The notes: generated by a model from the sequence alone, not told the origin. 8,294 nucleotides of DNA from Deltaproteobacteria bacterium (GCA_031267005.1 JAIRZX010000698.1:1-8294); one strand, 5' to 3'; shown: positions 1 to 5,873, counted from the first letter of the stretch. Translations and numbers: made by a program.

Positions 1-318
1 CACCTCGTGCTGTTCGCCTTCCTCCAAAGGGTAATGAACGGCGGTGCCGTTATCCAAAGAGAATACGCCGCGGGGAAAACCAGGGTCGACATCTGCGTTA
101 CTTACAAGGGAATCCGCTATCCTTTGGAACAGAAACTCAAGGGCGGCCTGAGCCGGAAAAAGAGCCTCGAGCAGCTTTCCGGCTATATGGACAGGTGCGG
201 GGTTTCCGATGGGTGGTTGATAGTCTTCGACAGGGATTTCAAGAAGGATTGGAAAAAGAAGCTGTTTTGGGAAAAACATAACAGCGGCGGCATGGCCATG
301 CGCGTCGTCGGTTGCTGA
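1..318 (+). CDS. C-terminal part of a PD-(D/E)XK nuclease-domain protein (5' end outside window)
   Basis: The frame is open from base 1 to a TGA at 316-318 and gives 105 visible residues, so the start lies upstream of the window. The visible part resembles the C-terminal domain of the large AAA-ATPase-like proteins that end in a PD-(D/E)XK nuclease fold. The pattern is RE (20-21), then RVD with Asp30, then a short strand and turn leading to E-x-K (Glu43, Lys45), followed by EQL, YMDRCG and GWLIVFDR (about residues 56-77). Asp30 and Glu43-x-Lys45 fit the family's catalytic triad. Family members usually have an N-terminal ATPase domain, which would lie outside the window. Their physiological role is poorly known, and nuclease activity is inferred from the motif only. 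The gene ends normally, with no sign of damage in the visible part. No convincing terminator follows; a GC-rich inverted repeat at 347-359 lacks a T tract. Confidence 0.8.
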   Translation, partial: HLVLFAFLQRVMNGGAVIQREYAAGKTRVDICVTYKGIRYPLEQKLKGGLSRKKSLEQLSGYMDRCGVSDGWLIVFDRDFKKDWKKKLFWEKHNSGGMAMRVVGC

Positions 319-374
319 CTCCCGCTCCGGAATTGCCTTTCGAGCCGCAGGCGGCCTGCTCCAGGCCCGAACGG

Positions 375-910
375 TTGGCATCCTCCCCTGCCTGACGGCA
401 GGGGATTCCCGACCGGGCCCGGCGTTTCGTGCCGGGTCCCTCGTCGGGGCACGCGGATCTCCGGCGGGCCTCAGGCGCCCGGGCCTCCCTGTGCGAAGAC
501 GGCGGCATGCCCTGCCGCGAGGACGTCAGTCGCGCCGGCCATGGAGGCGTTGTTTCCGCGGCCGCGTGCCGAAGCACGTCAACTCGCCCCGGTCAGGGCG
601 GTCGCCCTTGCTTGCATGCCCGCAAACAGGGCATCCGCGACCGGCGTTCCCGTGATCGACCCCGGCGATCCTGCCGTTGAGGGCGGAAAGCTTCCATTCC
701 TGCATGGCGAGGAAAAACGCCCTTTCCCTGCCTCAGGACGGAACGGTTCAGGCCGCTCTTCTGGCGGAGGCCGCGTCCGGGCCCCTCCTTCGCGCCCGAC
801 GCGGAAGCGGTCGCGTTCTTGAGCTTCAGGCCCCCGTCGAAGGCTATCGCGTCCGCGGCGAAGGCGATCGGGCGGCCTTCGTTGAAGGCCGCCATTTTGT
901 TGAAGGCCGC
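375..910 (-). pseudogene. tnpB: Decayed tnpB (IS200/IS605 OrfB-type RNA-guided nuclease), several frameshifts
   Basis: Reading the minus strand, hallmark TnpB segments appear in the right order but in three frames. Frame 1, about 905-725: IAFDGGLKLKN, then KSGLNRSVLRQG, matching the family's IaxEdLnlkn and KSGLNksildqGwG. Frame 2, about 720-560: FFLAMQEWKL, RIAGVDHGNAGRGCPVCGH, then GELTCF, matching the block that includes the first zinc-knuckle CxxC (CPVCGH at 633-616). Frame 3, about 553-480: NASMAGATDVLAAGHA, matching NADxNAAxNILAAGHA. A tail reading VGNPLPSGRGG follows near 420-380 and resembles the end of many OrfB proteins. At least two frameshifts are needed. The family's RuvC Glu-Asp reads Asp-Gly and the final catalytic Asp reads Ser, so activity is almost certainly lost. 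Only about the C-terminal half is recognisable; intact family members run near 350-420 residues. No tnpA partner is visible. The ordered motifs make the family call firm; the exact ends are approximate. Confidence 0.8.
384..405 (-). repeat. Perfect hairpin at the 3' end of the tnpB remnant
   Basis: A 9-bp inverted repeat (TCCCCTGCC and GGCAGGGGA on the minus strand) is separated by a 4-base loop. It lies exactly where the decayed tnpB encodes its NPLPSGRGG tail. In IS200/IS605-type elements the 3' end of tnpB commonly overlaps the right-end hairpin and the guide-RNA scaffold (omega/reRNA). I infer that this is the remnant of that right end. The stem is perfect although the surrounding gene is broken, which suggests either recent decay or selection on the structure. 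No target-site tetranucleotide could be assigned. Confidence 0.55.
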
Positions 911-1140
911 CACCCCTTCCGCAGACTTTCCGTCGCCCGGGAGCAAGGACGCGCGGGCAGTCCTCAAGCCGTCTCGCGGGAATGCCGCCCGGCCCGGCTG
1001 CACTAATCCTTGACGCCCGTCGCGGGCTGGCTGTCGGCAGGCTGCGCCTGAACAGGGAATTAGCCTCTTTGGACGGCTGGCCAAACCTGCCTCCGGCTTG
1101 GGTTTGAGCCAGAATTGAGCAAATGAGCGTTATCTCCGTT
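830..1140 (-). repeat. Repeat family copy A, merging into the tnpB remnant
   Basis: First of three diverged same-orientation copies. The block around 905-955 matches copy B near 1535-1580 and copy C near 1955-2000: an aaggccgcc-like run, a TTCCG, a CTTTCC, then a cCGGGAGc or cCGGAAGa segment. A second block at 1064-1118 matches copy B at 1687-1742, with CCTCTTTGG, CCAAACC, a ggTTTgg stretch and AGAATTGAG. Both blocks contain a TTTGG...CCAAA inverted repeat (1068-1085 here). On the minus strand a KPK..GLA.RPKR reading is shared with copy B, so the repeat may derive from a once-coding segment. The lower-coordinate part of copy A overlaps the tnpB remnant, which ties the family to that element. 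The ends are approximate. Confidence 0.6.
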
Positions 1141-1143
1141 GTT

Positions 1144-1354
1144 CAAAATTGATGTCGCTGCAAAATAAAGTCATTCTGGGCCTGGGTTTTGCTCGCCAAG
1201 GCGGCCACTCGGCAAAATTGGCCTTTGATGGCTGACCCTCGCAAAATATCTGCGTTGCGGCTCAAAATCGAGCGCCGGGGACAACGCTGAAGATGAAGAG
1301 GCGTTTTGTCGCCGCTAAGTTCAATCCGCCCTTTTCGCGCTTAACATCAAAATT
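1144..1354. repeat. Cluster of six CAAAAT motifs between repeat copies A and B
   Basis: The hexamer CAAAAT occurs at 1144, 1161, 1213, 1242, 1263 and 1348, all in the same orientation and irregularly spaced, in otherwise GC-rich DNA. The last one marks the left edge of repeat copy B, and related A-rich edges recur at 1763 (copy C), 2251 and 7901. It may be the end sequence of the repeat family in several decayed copies, or simply a local AT-rich spacer. No gene is visible in this stretch. Confidence 0.35.
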
Positions 1355-1760
1355 CCGGCCGCCGGCCGCCCGGCGATCCCCCCCGGAGGCGCCCGGATGG
1401 CCCCCTTCAAAGGTGGGGGCGCGGGCGCCCCGCAACGGGAGGGAAGCCCGGGCCGTTCGGGATGCTTCACGCGACAGGGACGGGGCCGACCGGCTGCCGC
1501 CGCCTGTCCGGGCCCGGCCGATCTGAAGAGCGCCTCCATTTCCGCCGGCTTTTCCGGCGTCCGGGAGCGAAGACGCGTAGGCAGCCCGACGGGCCTCTGC
1601 CTGTAACGCCGCCCCGTCCTGCGGCCCGAACCCGTCCCGCCCGTCAGGGGCTGGAGGGCGGCGGCCGGCGCCTTAGCTGGCATCCGCCTCTTTGGGCGTT
1701 TCGCCAAACCAGGCGCCCGCTTAGGTTTTGGAAAGAATTGAGTAAGTAAATTTTTCATCA
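1342..1760 (-). repeat. Repeat family copy B (about 420 bp)
   Basis: It begins with TAACATCAAAATTCCGGCC and a CGGCGATCCC at 1371-1380, and ends after the AGAATTGAGTAAGTAA near 1749. Copy C shares CGGCGATCCC (1791-1800), GGGATGCTTC (1459-1468 here, 1888-1897 in C) and a 16-base exact match TGCCGCCGCCTGTCCG (1495-1510 here, 1924-1939 in C). The last two are 36 bases apart in both copies. A TTTGG...CCAAA hairpin sits at 1691-1708. On the minus strand both copies can be read as GQAAAxGRxxPCxxKHP, so a degraded protein-coding origin is possible, but no intact frame survives. The strand is assigned by analogy with the tnpB remnant next to copy A. Confidence 0.65.
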
Positions 1761-1762
1761 GT

Positions 1763-2261
1763 TAATCAAAAATCCAACCGCCTGACGCCCCGGCGATCCC
1801 CCTCGGGAGGCCGACAGTTAGGCCTTCGGCTGGGAAGGCGCGGGCGAACCGGGGCGGGGCGGAAGGGAAGGGATGACCGTACGGTCCGGGATGCTTCCCG
1901 CCGCAAGGGCTGGCCCGCCCGATTGCCGCCGCCTGTCCGAGTTCTGCGGCACGAAGGCCGCCTCCCCTTCCGTCGGCTTTTCCTATGCCCGGAAGAAAGC
2001 GGCGCAGTCCGCCCGCGTGACGCATCACGGGAATTCTGCCCGGTCCTGCAGACCGAATCCATCCCGGACCTCGCAGGCTGGCGGGCGGCAGCTGCAGCAG
2101 CGGAGGCGGCCTTTTCTGGAAAACTCCCCGGAGGAGCCGCTACCAAATCGGTTTTGAAGCTCGGACCGGCCCCGCCGCAGCGAGGAGCCATGGCCATCCC
2201 CTCACTTACGGAGCATTCGACTTCGAAGGAGGTGGGCGGGGTTTCTAAACGGAATAAAATT
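1763..2261 (-). repeat. Repeat family copy C (about 490 bp)
   Basis: Directly follows copy B head-to-tail. It opens with TTAATCAAAAATCC and CGGCGATCCC (1791-1800), and carries the GGGATGCTTC (1888-1897) and TGCCGCCGCCTGTCCG (1924-1939) matches to copy B at the same spacing. Its last 130 bases (2133-2261) are a longer tail that copy B lacks; that tail recurs at 7783-7908. No intact reading frame is present on either strand, and plus- and minus-strand frames are equally unconvincing as proteins. It may be a mosaic of two repeat families or a less deleted copy of one element. Confidence 0.6.
2133..2261 (+). repeat. Dispersed repeat, copy 1 of 2
   Basis: Matches 7783-7908 over about 125 bases. 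Shared blocks in order are GGAGCCGC, TTGAAGCTCG, a CCCCTCA, a CGGA.CATTCG.CTT segment, a G-rich GGGTTTC block and AACGGAAT.AAAATT (ending at 2261). The copies are diverged, with small indels, so they are old. The function is unknown; the A-rich edge resembles the edges of copies B and C, which suggests one element end. Confidence 0.65.
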
Positions 2262-2587
2262 CCCGGTCTTGGCCCGCATCCCTGACGGAAAGGACTCCGG
2301 CCCCGCCCGCCTCTAACGAAGGAGAGTTCGAGGCGCGGCAGTCCATAAACGATGCCCGTCCGCTTCGCCGGACCGCAGCGGTTCCCGAAAGCCGAAGGCG
2401 TCTTCGGACGCTCCTAACTGAAAAAGAAGCCCCACGCCTCCTTAAGGCGGCAGAAGACCTTCCTCAAGGCGGCGCTGGGGCATCTCTGCGGAGTTTGGGG
2501 ACGGAACGGGTACACGGCGCCATTCCCGGCGGCCTTTCCGGGTGCCGCCGGGGCCGGGCGGCGGAGTAACGGGGCGGCCGCAGGCCG
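2262..2587. other. Gene-free GC-rich spacer
   Basis: No reading frame here has a ribosome-binding site or a recognisable domain on either strand. Some purine-rich stretches (for example near 2318-2332 and 2418-2432) look like ribosome-binding sites but lead into no sustained frame. I see no tRNA, terminator or clear repeat. Confidence 0.5.
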
Positions 2588-2605
2588 CCGGGACGAGCCT
2601 GGGGG

Positions 2606-2678
2606 GCGGGTTGACTGGCTTGCGGGCGGAACGCCGCTCGCCGGGACGCGGGTTGACGGGCTTGCGGGCGGAACGCCG
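2606..2678 (+). repeat. 42-bp tandem duplication
   Basis: GCGGGTTGAC at 2606-2615 restarts at 2648-2657. The two units share the run from GCGGGTTGAC through GCGGGCGGAACGCCG with one mismatch (ACTGGCT versus ACGGGCT), a period of 42 bases. A CCGGGACG word sits before each unit (2588 and 2641), with an 11-base insertion before the first. The near identity points to a recent duplication. It lies downstream of the minus-strand Crp/Fnr gene. Confidence 0.75.
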
Positions 2679-2693
2679 GACGCGCCGCTCGCC

Positions 2694-2717
2694 GGAAAGC
2701 GGGAAAGCGGGAAAGCG
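2694..2717 (+). repeat. Three tandem GGAAAGCG octamers
   Basis: GGAAAGCG is repeated exactly three times at 2694-2701, 2702-2709 and 2710-2717, immediately after the 42-bp duplication. It is a simple tandem array likely to arise by replication slippage. No function is evident. Confidence 0.75.
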
Positions 2718-2810
2718 AGCGGCTTGAAAACTGGGGCAAGGTCAGGCTGGCAGTCCCCGCGCTGGCGGTCAAGGCGCCCGTCCGCCCTAGGAAGCGGCCG
2801 GGGCGGCGGC

Positions 2811-3500
2811 TCAGAGGCTGCCCTTCAAAGTGCCCTGTACCAGGGAGTTAAGGATGTCGCGGTTCAGGATGACGATGTAAGGCTTCTCCTCCATGATGGC
2901 CTTCTTGCCCTTCAGGAAAGTGAGCGCCCTGGAGACGGTCTCCGGCGATGTCCCGATGAAGGAGGCGAGCTGGCCCTTGCTGAAGTTCAACTTCACCCTG
3001 CCGCTCACCTCCTCGCGGTTCAGTATGAAGGAGGCGAGCCTCGCCGGGGCCTCCTTTATGGTCCGCGACTCGAACAGGTGGGCGAAATCCGCGAGCTTCA
3101 AGGCGAGGATCTTCAGGAAGTTGCCCGCGAGATCCGAGTGCTCGTTGACGAGCCTCCGGAGCCTGTCGGCCGGGAAGTAGAAGGCCGCCGACTTGTCCAG
3201 GGACTGGGAAGTGGAGGGGTAGCCGTGCTCCAGGAAGATGCCCGCCTCCCCGAAGGAGTCGCCCGGCATGAGCACGCGGAGGAGCTGCTCCTTGGTGCCG
3301 TTGCCGCTCACGAAGATCCTTACTTTCCCCTCCACAAGGACGTAGATGGCGTTGCCCGGGTCTCCCCTGTTGAAGATGACCTGCCCGGGCTGGAAGCGCT
3401 TGAGCACGGCAATCTGAATGAAGTTCTCTACGTCCTGGGTCTCGAGCCCCTGAAAGAACGAAGCGCCTCTTACGATGTTGTTAAAGTCTTCTTGCGTCAT
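2811..3500 (-). CDS. Crp/Fnr-family transcriptional regulator
   Basis: A 229-residue cytosolic DNA-binding regulator, full length for the family. Residues 1-120 form the cyclic-nucleotide-binding-like beta-barrel: FQPGQVIFNRGDPGNAIYVL (36-55), EGKVRI (57-62) and the phosphate-binding-cassette-like PGDSFGEAGIF (79-89). A dimerisation helix covers about 112-145. The winged helix-turn-helix is at about 150-220, with SKGQLASFIG and the recognition helix SPETVSRAL (185-193). The protein has no cysteine, so it cannot bind an Fnr-type iron-sulfur cluster. The Arg-Ser pair that contacts cAMP in Crp is absent near residues 96-98 (STS), so the ligand is unknown. The start at 3500 is preferred over the upstream in-frame start at 3548 because GGAGG lies six bases before it, and the 16 extra residues are basic and unlike the family. 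It stands alone, with more than 300 gene-free bases on each side. The family call is secure; target genes are not visible. Confidence 0.95.
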   Translation of the reverse strand: MTQEDFNNIVRGASFFQGLETQDVENFIQIAVLKRFQPGQVIFNRGDPGNAIYVLVEGKVRIFVSGNGTKEQLLRVLMPGDSFGEAGIFLEHGYPSTSQSLDKSAAFYFPADRLRRLVNEHSDLAGNFLKILALKLADFAHLFESRTIKEAPARLASFILNREEVSGRVKLNFSKGQLASFIGTSPETVSRALTFLKGKKAIMEEKPYIVILNRDILNSLVQGTLKGSL

Positions 3501-3505
3501 TTGCA

Positions 3506-3536
3506 GCCTCCGTGACCGCCGACCCGCCAACGCGGG
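3506..3536 (-). promoter_or_regulatory. Ribosome-binding site and leader hairpin of the Crp/Fnr gene
   Basis: On the minus strand GGAGG (3507-3511) precedes the ATG by six bases and fixes the start at 3500. Just upstream, CCCGC and GCGGG (3523-3536) form a 5-bp stem with a 4-base loop. The stem is close enough to influence ribosome access, but this is inference; GC-rich DNA produces such stems often. Confidence 0.55.
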
Positions 3537-3625
3537 CGGGCGGAACATGATGAGTCCACGAAGAAAATAACATAAACATCGAAGGAAAAAAACAGCCGCG
3601 ATAGCGCTTTATGGAAGTTGTTTAC

Positions 3626-3656
3626 AGTATAAAGTTCGGAATCCCGCTTAATACAA
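3626..3656 (-). promoter_or_regulatory. Possible sigma70-type promoter for the Crp/Fnr gene
   Basis: On the minus strand TTGTAT (3656-3651) and TATACT (3631-3626) resemble -35 and -10 boxes, separated by 19 bases, which is longer than ideal. The location about 125 bases upstream of the start, in the AT-richer intergenic DNA, fits. No Fnr- or Crp-type inverted repeat was seen to support autoregulation. Confidence 0.35.
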
Positions 3657-3713
3657 GGTGTCAGGCACAATTTAAAAAAAATACTGGTTGAGGAAAAAAT
3701 CTCAGTTTCTATC

Positions 3714-3724
3714 CGCGTAACGCG
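3714..3724. repeat. CGCGTWACGCG palindrome, site 1
   Basis: CGCGTAACGCG is an odd palindrome: two CGCGT arms around one central base. It is the first of three exact copies (allowing A or T at the centre) in this intergenic block, about 210 bases upstream of the Crp/Fnr start. Confidence 0.6.
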
Positions 3725-4177
3725 CCTGGAAGCTTGATGTTGGGGTTAAACTGGTTATCTGGTATGTTATATTCCATATGGCATATCGATATTAGATCCA
3801 TGAACTTGCATTGGTTGCGCGGTGTTTCAGCCAGTCTCGAAACCTCAGCCACAGAACCAAGCTAATAGGCTGATATCGATGAAAGTTTTGGCAAAACAGC
3901 TCATTTTCATTGTTAAAAGGACGCGATATGCGCATATGTGGCGTCTTAACTCCTTCATCGGCCAACGGAGCTCAGCGCCAGTCCATACGCCGCAAAGGCC
4001 TGGATATGAGGAGGCGGACATCTGAGAAATGAAGATTCGGGATAACATCATAAACCCTTTAGAAAAAGCAATATTTGGGGAAACTTCAAGCAGATGTTAG
4101 TTTTTCCAGTCCTGGATACGGACGGATTCAAAAACGGCTCAGTCAGATGCGTTGCGACTTCGTATGGCGGAGTACGG

Positions 4178-4190
4178 CGCGTTACGCGTT
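4178..4190. repeat. CGCGTWACGCG palindrome, site 2 (left arm of a 13-bp inverted repeat)
   Basis: CGCGTTACGCGTT is the exact reverse complement of the 13 bases at 4272-4284. It carries the same 11-bp palindrome as site 1. Confidence 0.65.
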
Positions 4191-4271
4191 GTTTGAGTTA
4201 GCTTCGACAGCAATTCCTGATACCTGTTGAATTAAACCATATTTCAGACGTGTTCGCGTAAAAAGCACGGA

Positions 4272-4284
4272 AACGCGTAACGCG
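4272..4284. repeat. CGCGTWACGCG palindrome, site 3 (right arm of a 13-bp inverted repeat)
   Basis: AACGCGTAACGCG pairs perfectly with 4178-4190, leaving an 81-base interior. The pair could be the ends of a very small element or two operator sites. No target-site duplication or longer arm homology is visible, which argues against a mobile element. Confidence 0.65.
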
Positions 4285-4352
4285 TATCGTCTCGTATAAC
4301 AGAAACCTCGCCTCGCGGGTGATTTCATGACGTAAAATGAAAGGGAAGTGCT

Positions 4353-4399
4353 GGGAGCGGACGCCGGGAATGCCCGGCGAGTCCCCTGCGGACGCTCCC
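4353..4399 (+). ncRNA. Nested hairpin, candidate structured RNA or processive inverted repeat
   Basis: Three collinear stems nest here. The outer stem is GGGAGCG (4353-4359) with CGCTCCC (4393-4399). The middle is GAC (4360-4362) with GTC (4381-4383). The inner is GCCGGG (4363-4368) with CCCGGC (4373-4378) around an AATG loop. It sits at the border between the AT-richer block and a GC-rich block. There is no T tract, so it is not a standard intrinsic terminator. Either strand could be the transcribed one. Structure by chance is possible at this GC content. Confidence 0.35.
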
Positions 4400-5452
4400 G
4401 GACAAGGCGTGACGCGCCGGGGCGGGCACCTAGACGCTTAAGACGCTTGCCCCCCGTGCGGCCAAGGCGACGCGCGACGCTTTATGGCGGATGAAGGAGC
4501 CGACGCGAGCGAGCGCCTGCACGGCTGGAGCGAGGCGGCGCCGGAACGTCCGAAGCCGGGAAAAAAGACCGCGCCCTCCCGCTGGACATGGGGACGGCAA
4601 GGGGACGGCGCGACGGGGGGCCGCTTCGGAAATGCCCCGACGGCAAAGCGGACCGGCTCCGGCGGCGCCTCGGAAGCTCAGGGGCAGGAAGCGTATCCGG
4701 GACTGCCCCCCGCAGGGGGCCGGCTGCTCGGAAACCGGCACCTCCCCGGCGATCCGGAAGCGGCCCCGGCGGCGCGGTACGGGACTGGTTCGGCCGCGGA
4801 AAGGACAGGGGCTGGGGCTGCGCTACTCAAGGCCGGGGCCGGCAGCTGGGCCCTAACTGCGCGAAGGAAGCGCGGATGCGTCAGTCGGAAAGGTGGGGGG
4901 GCGGGAGGAGAGGATGAGGAGAGGAGAGGACGGCGAGGGCGGATATGGCGGGAGGGCGGAGAAGGCGGCAGACAGAAATGGCTGCAGGGCGGACTGCGGG
5001 TCAGGCATCATTCCGCAGGGAGTGCTCGGACGCCGGCGCGGCCGGAAGAATTGGAAAAGGGGGGAACGGGGACGGGCGCGCCGCCTCCTCCCGCATAGGT
5101 ACCGTCAGCGGAACTCGTGGGACCTCCGCGAACGTGCGGCGGGGGAGCTTAAGAAGCTTGCGAAGGGGCGGATCCCGTCCGGGCACCGGCAAAACGCCTC
5201 ACGCGGCGCCGCCGGGGGGCGGGACGCCTGATCGGCCGCCCGTCCCGGACGGGACCCTCGCGGTCCAGGGTAGGCTCTCCCTTAAGCATTTCCGCGCTGC
5301 CCCTGACGCCCGTGGAAGATCGCGACCTGTTCCGCGGCGCCCCTCCCGGAGTACGAGGGCGCACGGTCGACCGCCGGGGCTTCGCGCGCCGGGCCGCCAG
5401 TAGAAGCGACCGGGCGGGTGCGCTGGCGCGGGAAGAACGGACGGGAAAGCCG
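4400..5452. other. Gene-free GC-rich stretch
   Basis: Several long open frames exist (the longest about 204 codons, 4484-5098, plus strand), but they are rich in Gly, Ala, Arg and Pro, show no domain, overlap one another in different frames and lack clear ribosome-binding sites. High GC alone explains their openness. A short plus-strand reading SWDLRERAAGELKKLAKG near 5113-5170 recalls the N-terminal helix-turn-helix region of IS630-type transposases, but the match stops there. A CCCCC and GGGGG inverted repeat lies near 4706-4718. Part or all of the stretch may be decayed sequence. Confidence 0.5.
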
Positions 5453-5800
5453 CTACTTCGAGCTGGAGGTTAGGACCTTCGCGAGGGCCTTCACCATCAT
5501 CTTCATGGTCTTCTGGTCGCCCGGCTTCCTGAGGACGGACATTTCCTCCAGGACGGCGGCCGTCCAGGCCGGGGACTTCTTAAGCTCCTTGGCGGGGCCG
5601 TCCACGCCAAGGAGCCAGTCGACGGAGCAGTTCAGGGCCTTGGCGAGCCGAATTATCGTGTCGAGGGAGGGCTCGCGGTAGCCGGACTCGTAGGACGAAA
5701 TGGTGGTCGGCCCGCGCCCGATCCTCTTGGCCAGGCTACGCTGGGTCAGGCCGAGCTCCTGCCGGCGCCGGTACAGCCGGGTCTTTAAACTGTTGGCCAT
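5453..5800 (-). CDS. XRE-family helix-turn-helix regulator
   Basis: A 115-residue cytosolic DNA-binding protein. The HTH_3/XRE domain covers about residues 5-65: LKTRLYRRRQELGLTQRSLA (5-24), the turn and recognition helix GRGPTTISSYESG (28-40), then REPSLDTIIRLAKALNCSVD (42-61) and WLLGV, which is the canonical domain ending. The remaining 50 residues are a lysine-rich, probably helical tail with no recognised domain. The start at 5800 is chosen because AAGGAG lies just upstream on the minus strand and the protein then begins immediately before the domain; an earlier in-frame start at 5902 would place the promoter inside the gene. Proteins of this type serve as phage-like repressors, restriction-modification controllers or antitoxin-like regulators, but no toxin, phage or restriction gene is adjacent, so the target is unknown. 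The gene looks intact. Confidence 0.93.
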   Translation of the reverse strand: MANSLKTRLYRRRQELGLTQRSLAKRIGRGPTTISSYESGYREPSLDTIIRLAKALNCSVDWLLGVDGPAKELKKSPAWTAAVLEEMSVLRKPGDQKTMKMMVKALAKVLTSSSK

Positions 5801-5844
5801 GATTCTCCTTTCAGACGTACGCCGCGATCTATTTCTTTGGGGAA

Positions 5845-5873
5845 AACATATCACACTCCCCCAGCCAAAACAA
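5845..5873 (-). promoter_or_regulatory. Sigma70-type promoter of the XRE gene
   Basis: On the minus strand TTGTTT (5873-5868) and TATGTT (5850-5845) are separated by exactly 17 bases, about 45 bases upstream of the start codon. This is the best promoter match in the window. A transcript from here would exclude the upstream in-frame ATG and supports the start at 5800. Confidence 0.55.

Larger units (their letters stand above)
3549..4340. other. Lower-GC intergenic block without a supported gene
   Basis: This block is visibly richer in A and T than the DNA on either side. It contains the Crp/Fnr promoter region, three CGCGTWACGCG palindromes and short palindromes such as CCATATGG (3775-3782) and ATATCGATAT (3783-3792). 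Two overlapping opposite-strand frames near 3822-4051 have no domain and no good ribosome-binding site. A 23-codon frame at 4029-4100 (MKIRDNIINPLEKAIFGETS, then SRC) follows a GGAGG, but the spacing is too long to support it as a gene. Confidence 0.5.

Noticed and set aside
1144..1354. CRISPR-like array from the repeated CAAAAT words
   Set aside because: The repeated unit is only 6-7 bases and the spacing is irregular (17 to 85 bases).
2724..3515. Long plus-strand open frame of 263 codons
   Set aside because: It lies antisense to the secure Crp/Fnr gene and is open only because of that gene's codon composition; it has no domain.
4178..4284. Inverted 13-mers as ends of a miniature transposon
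   Set aside because: The homology stops at the 13-mer, there is no flanking duplication, and a third copy of the core lies outside the pair.
4484..5098. 204-codon plus-strand frame
   Set aside because: Gly, Ala, Arg and Pro-rich translation without any domain, overlapped by other equally open frames, and no convincing ribosome-binding site.
5113..5230. SWDLRERAAGELKKLAKG as an IS630-type transposase start
   Set aside because: Only a few residues match, and the following helix-turn-helix residues are not recognisable in any frame.
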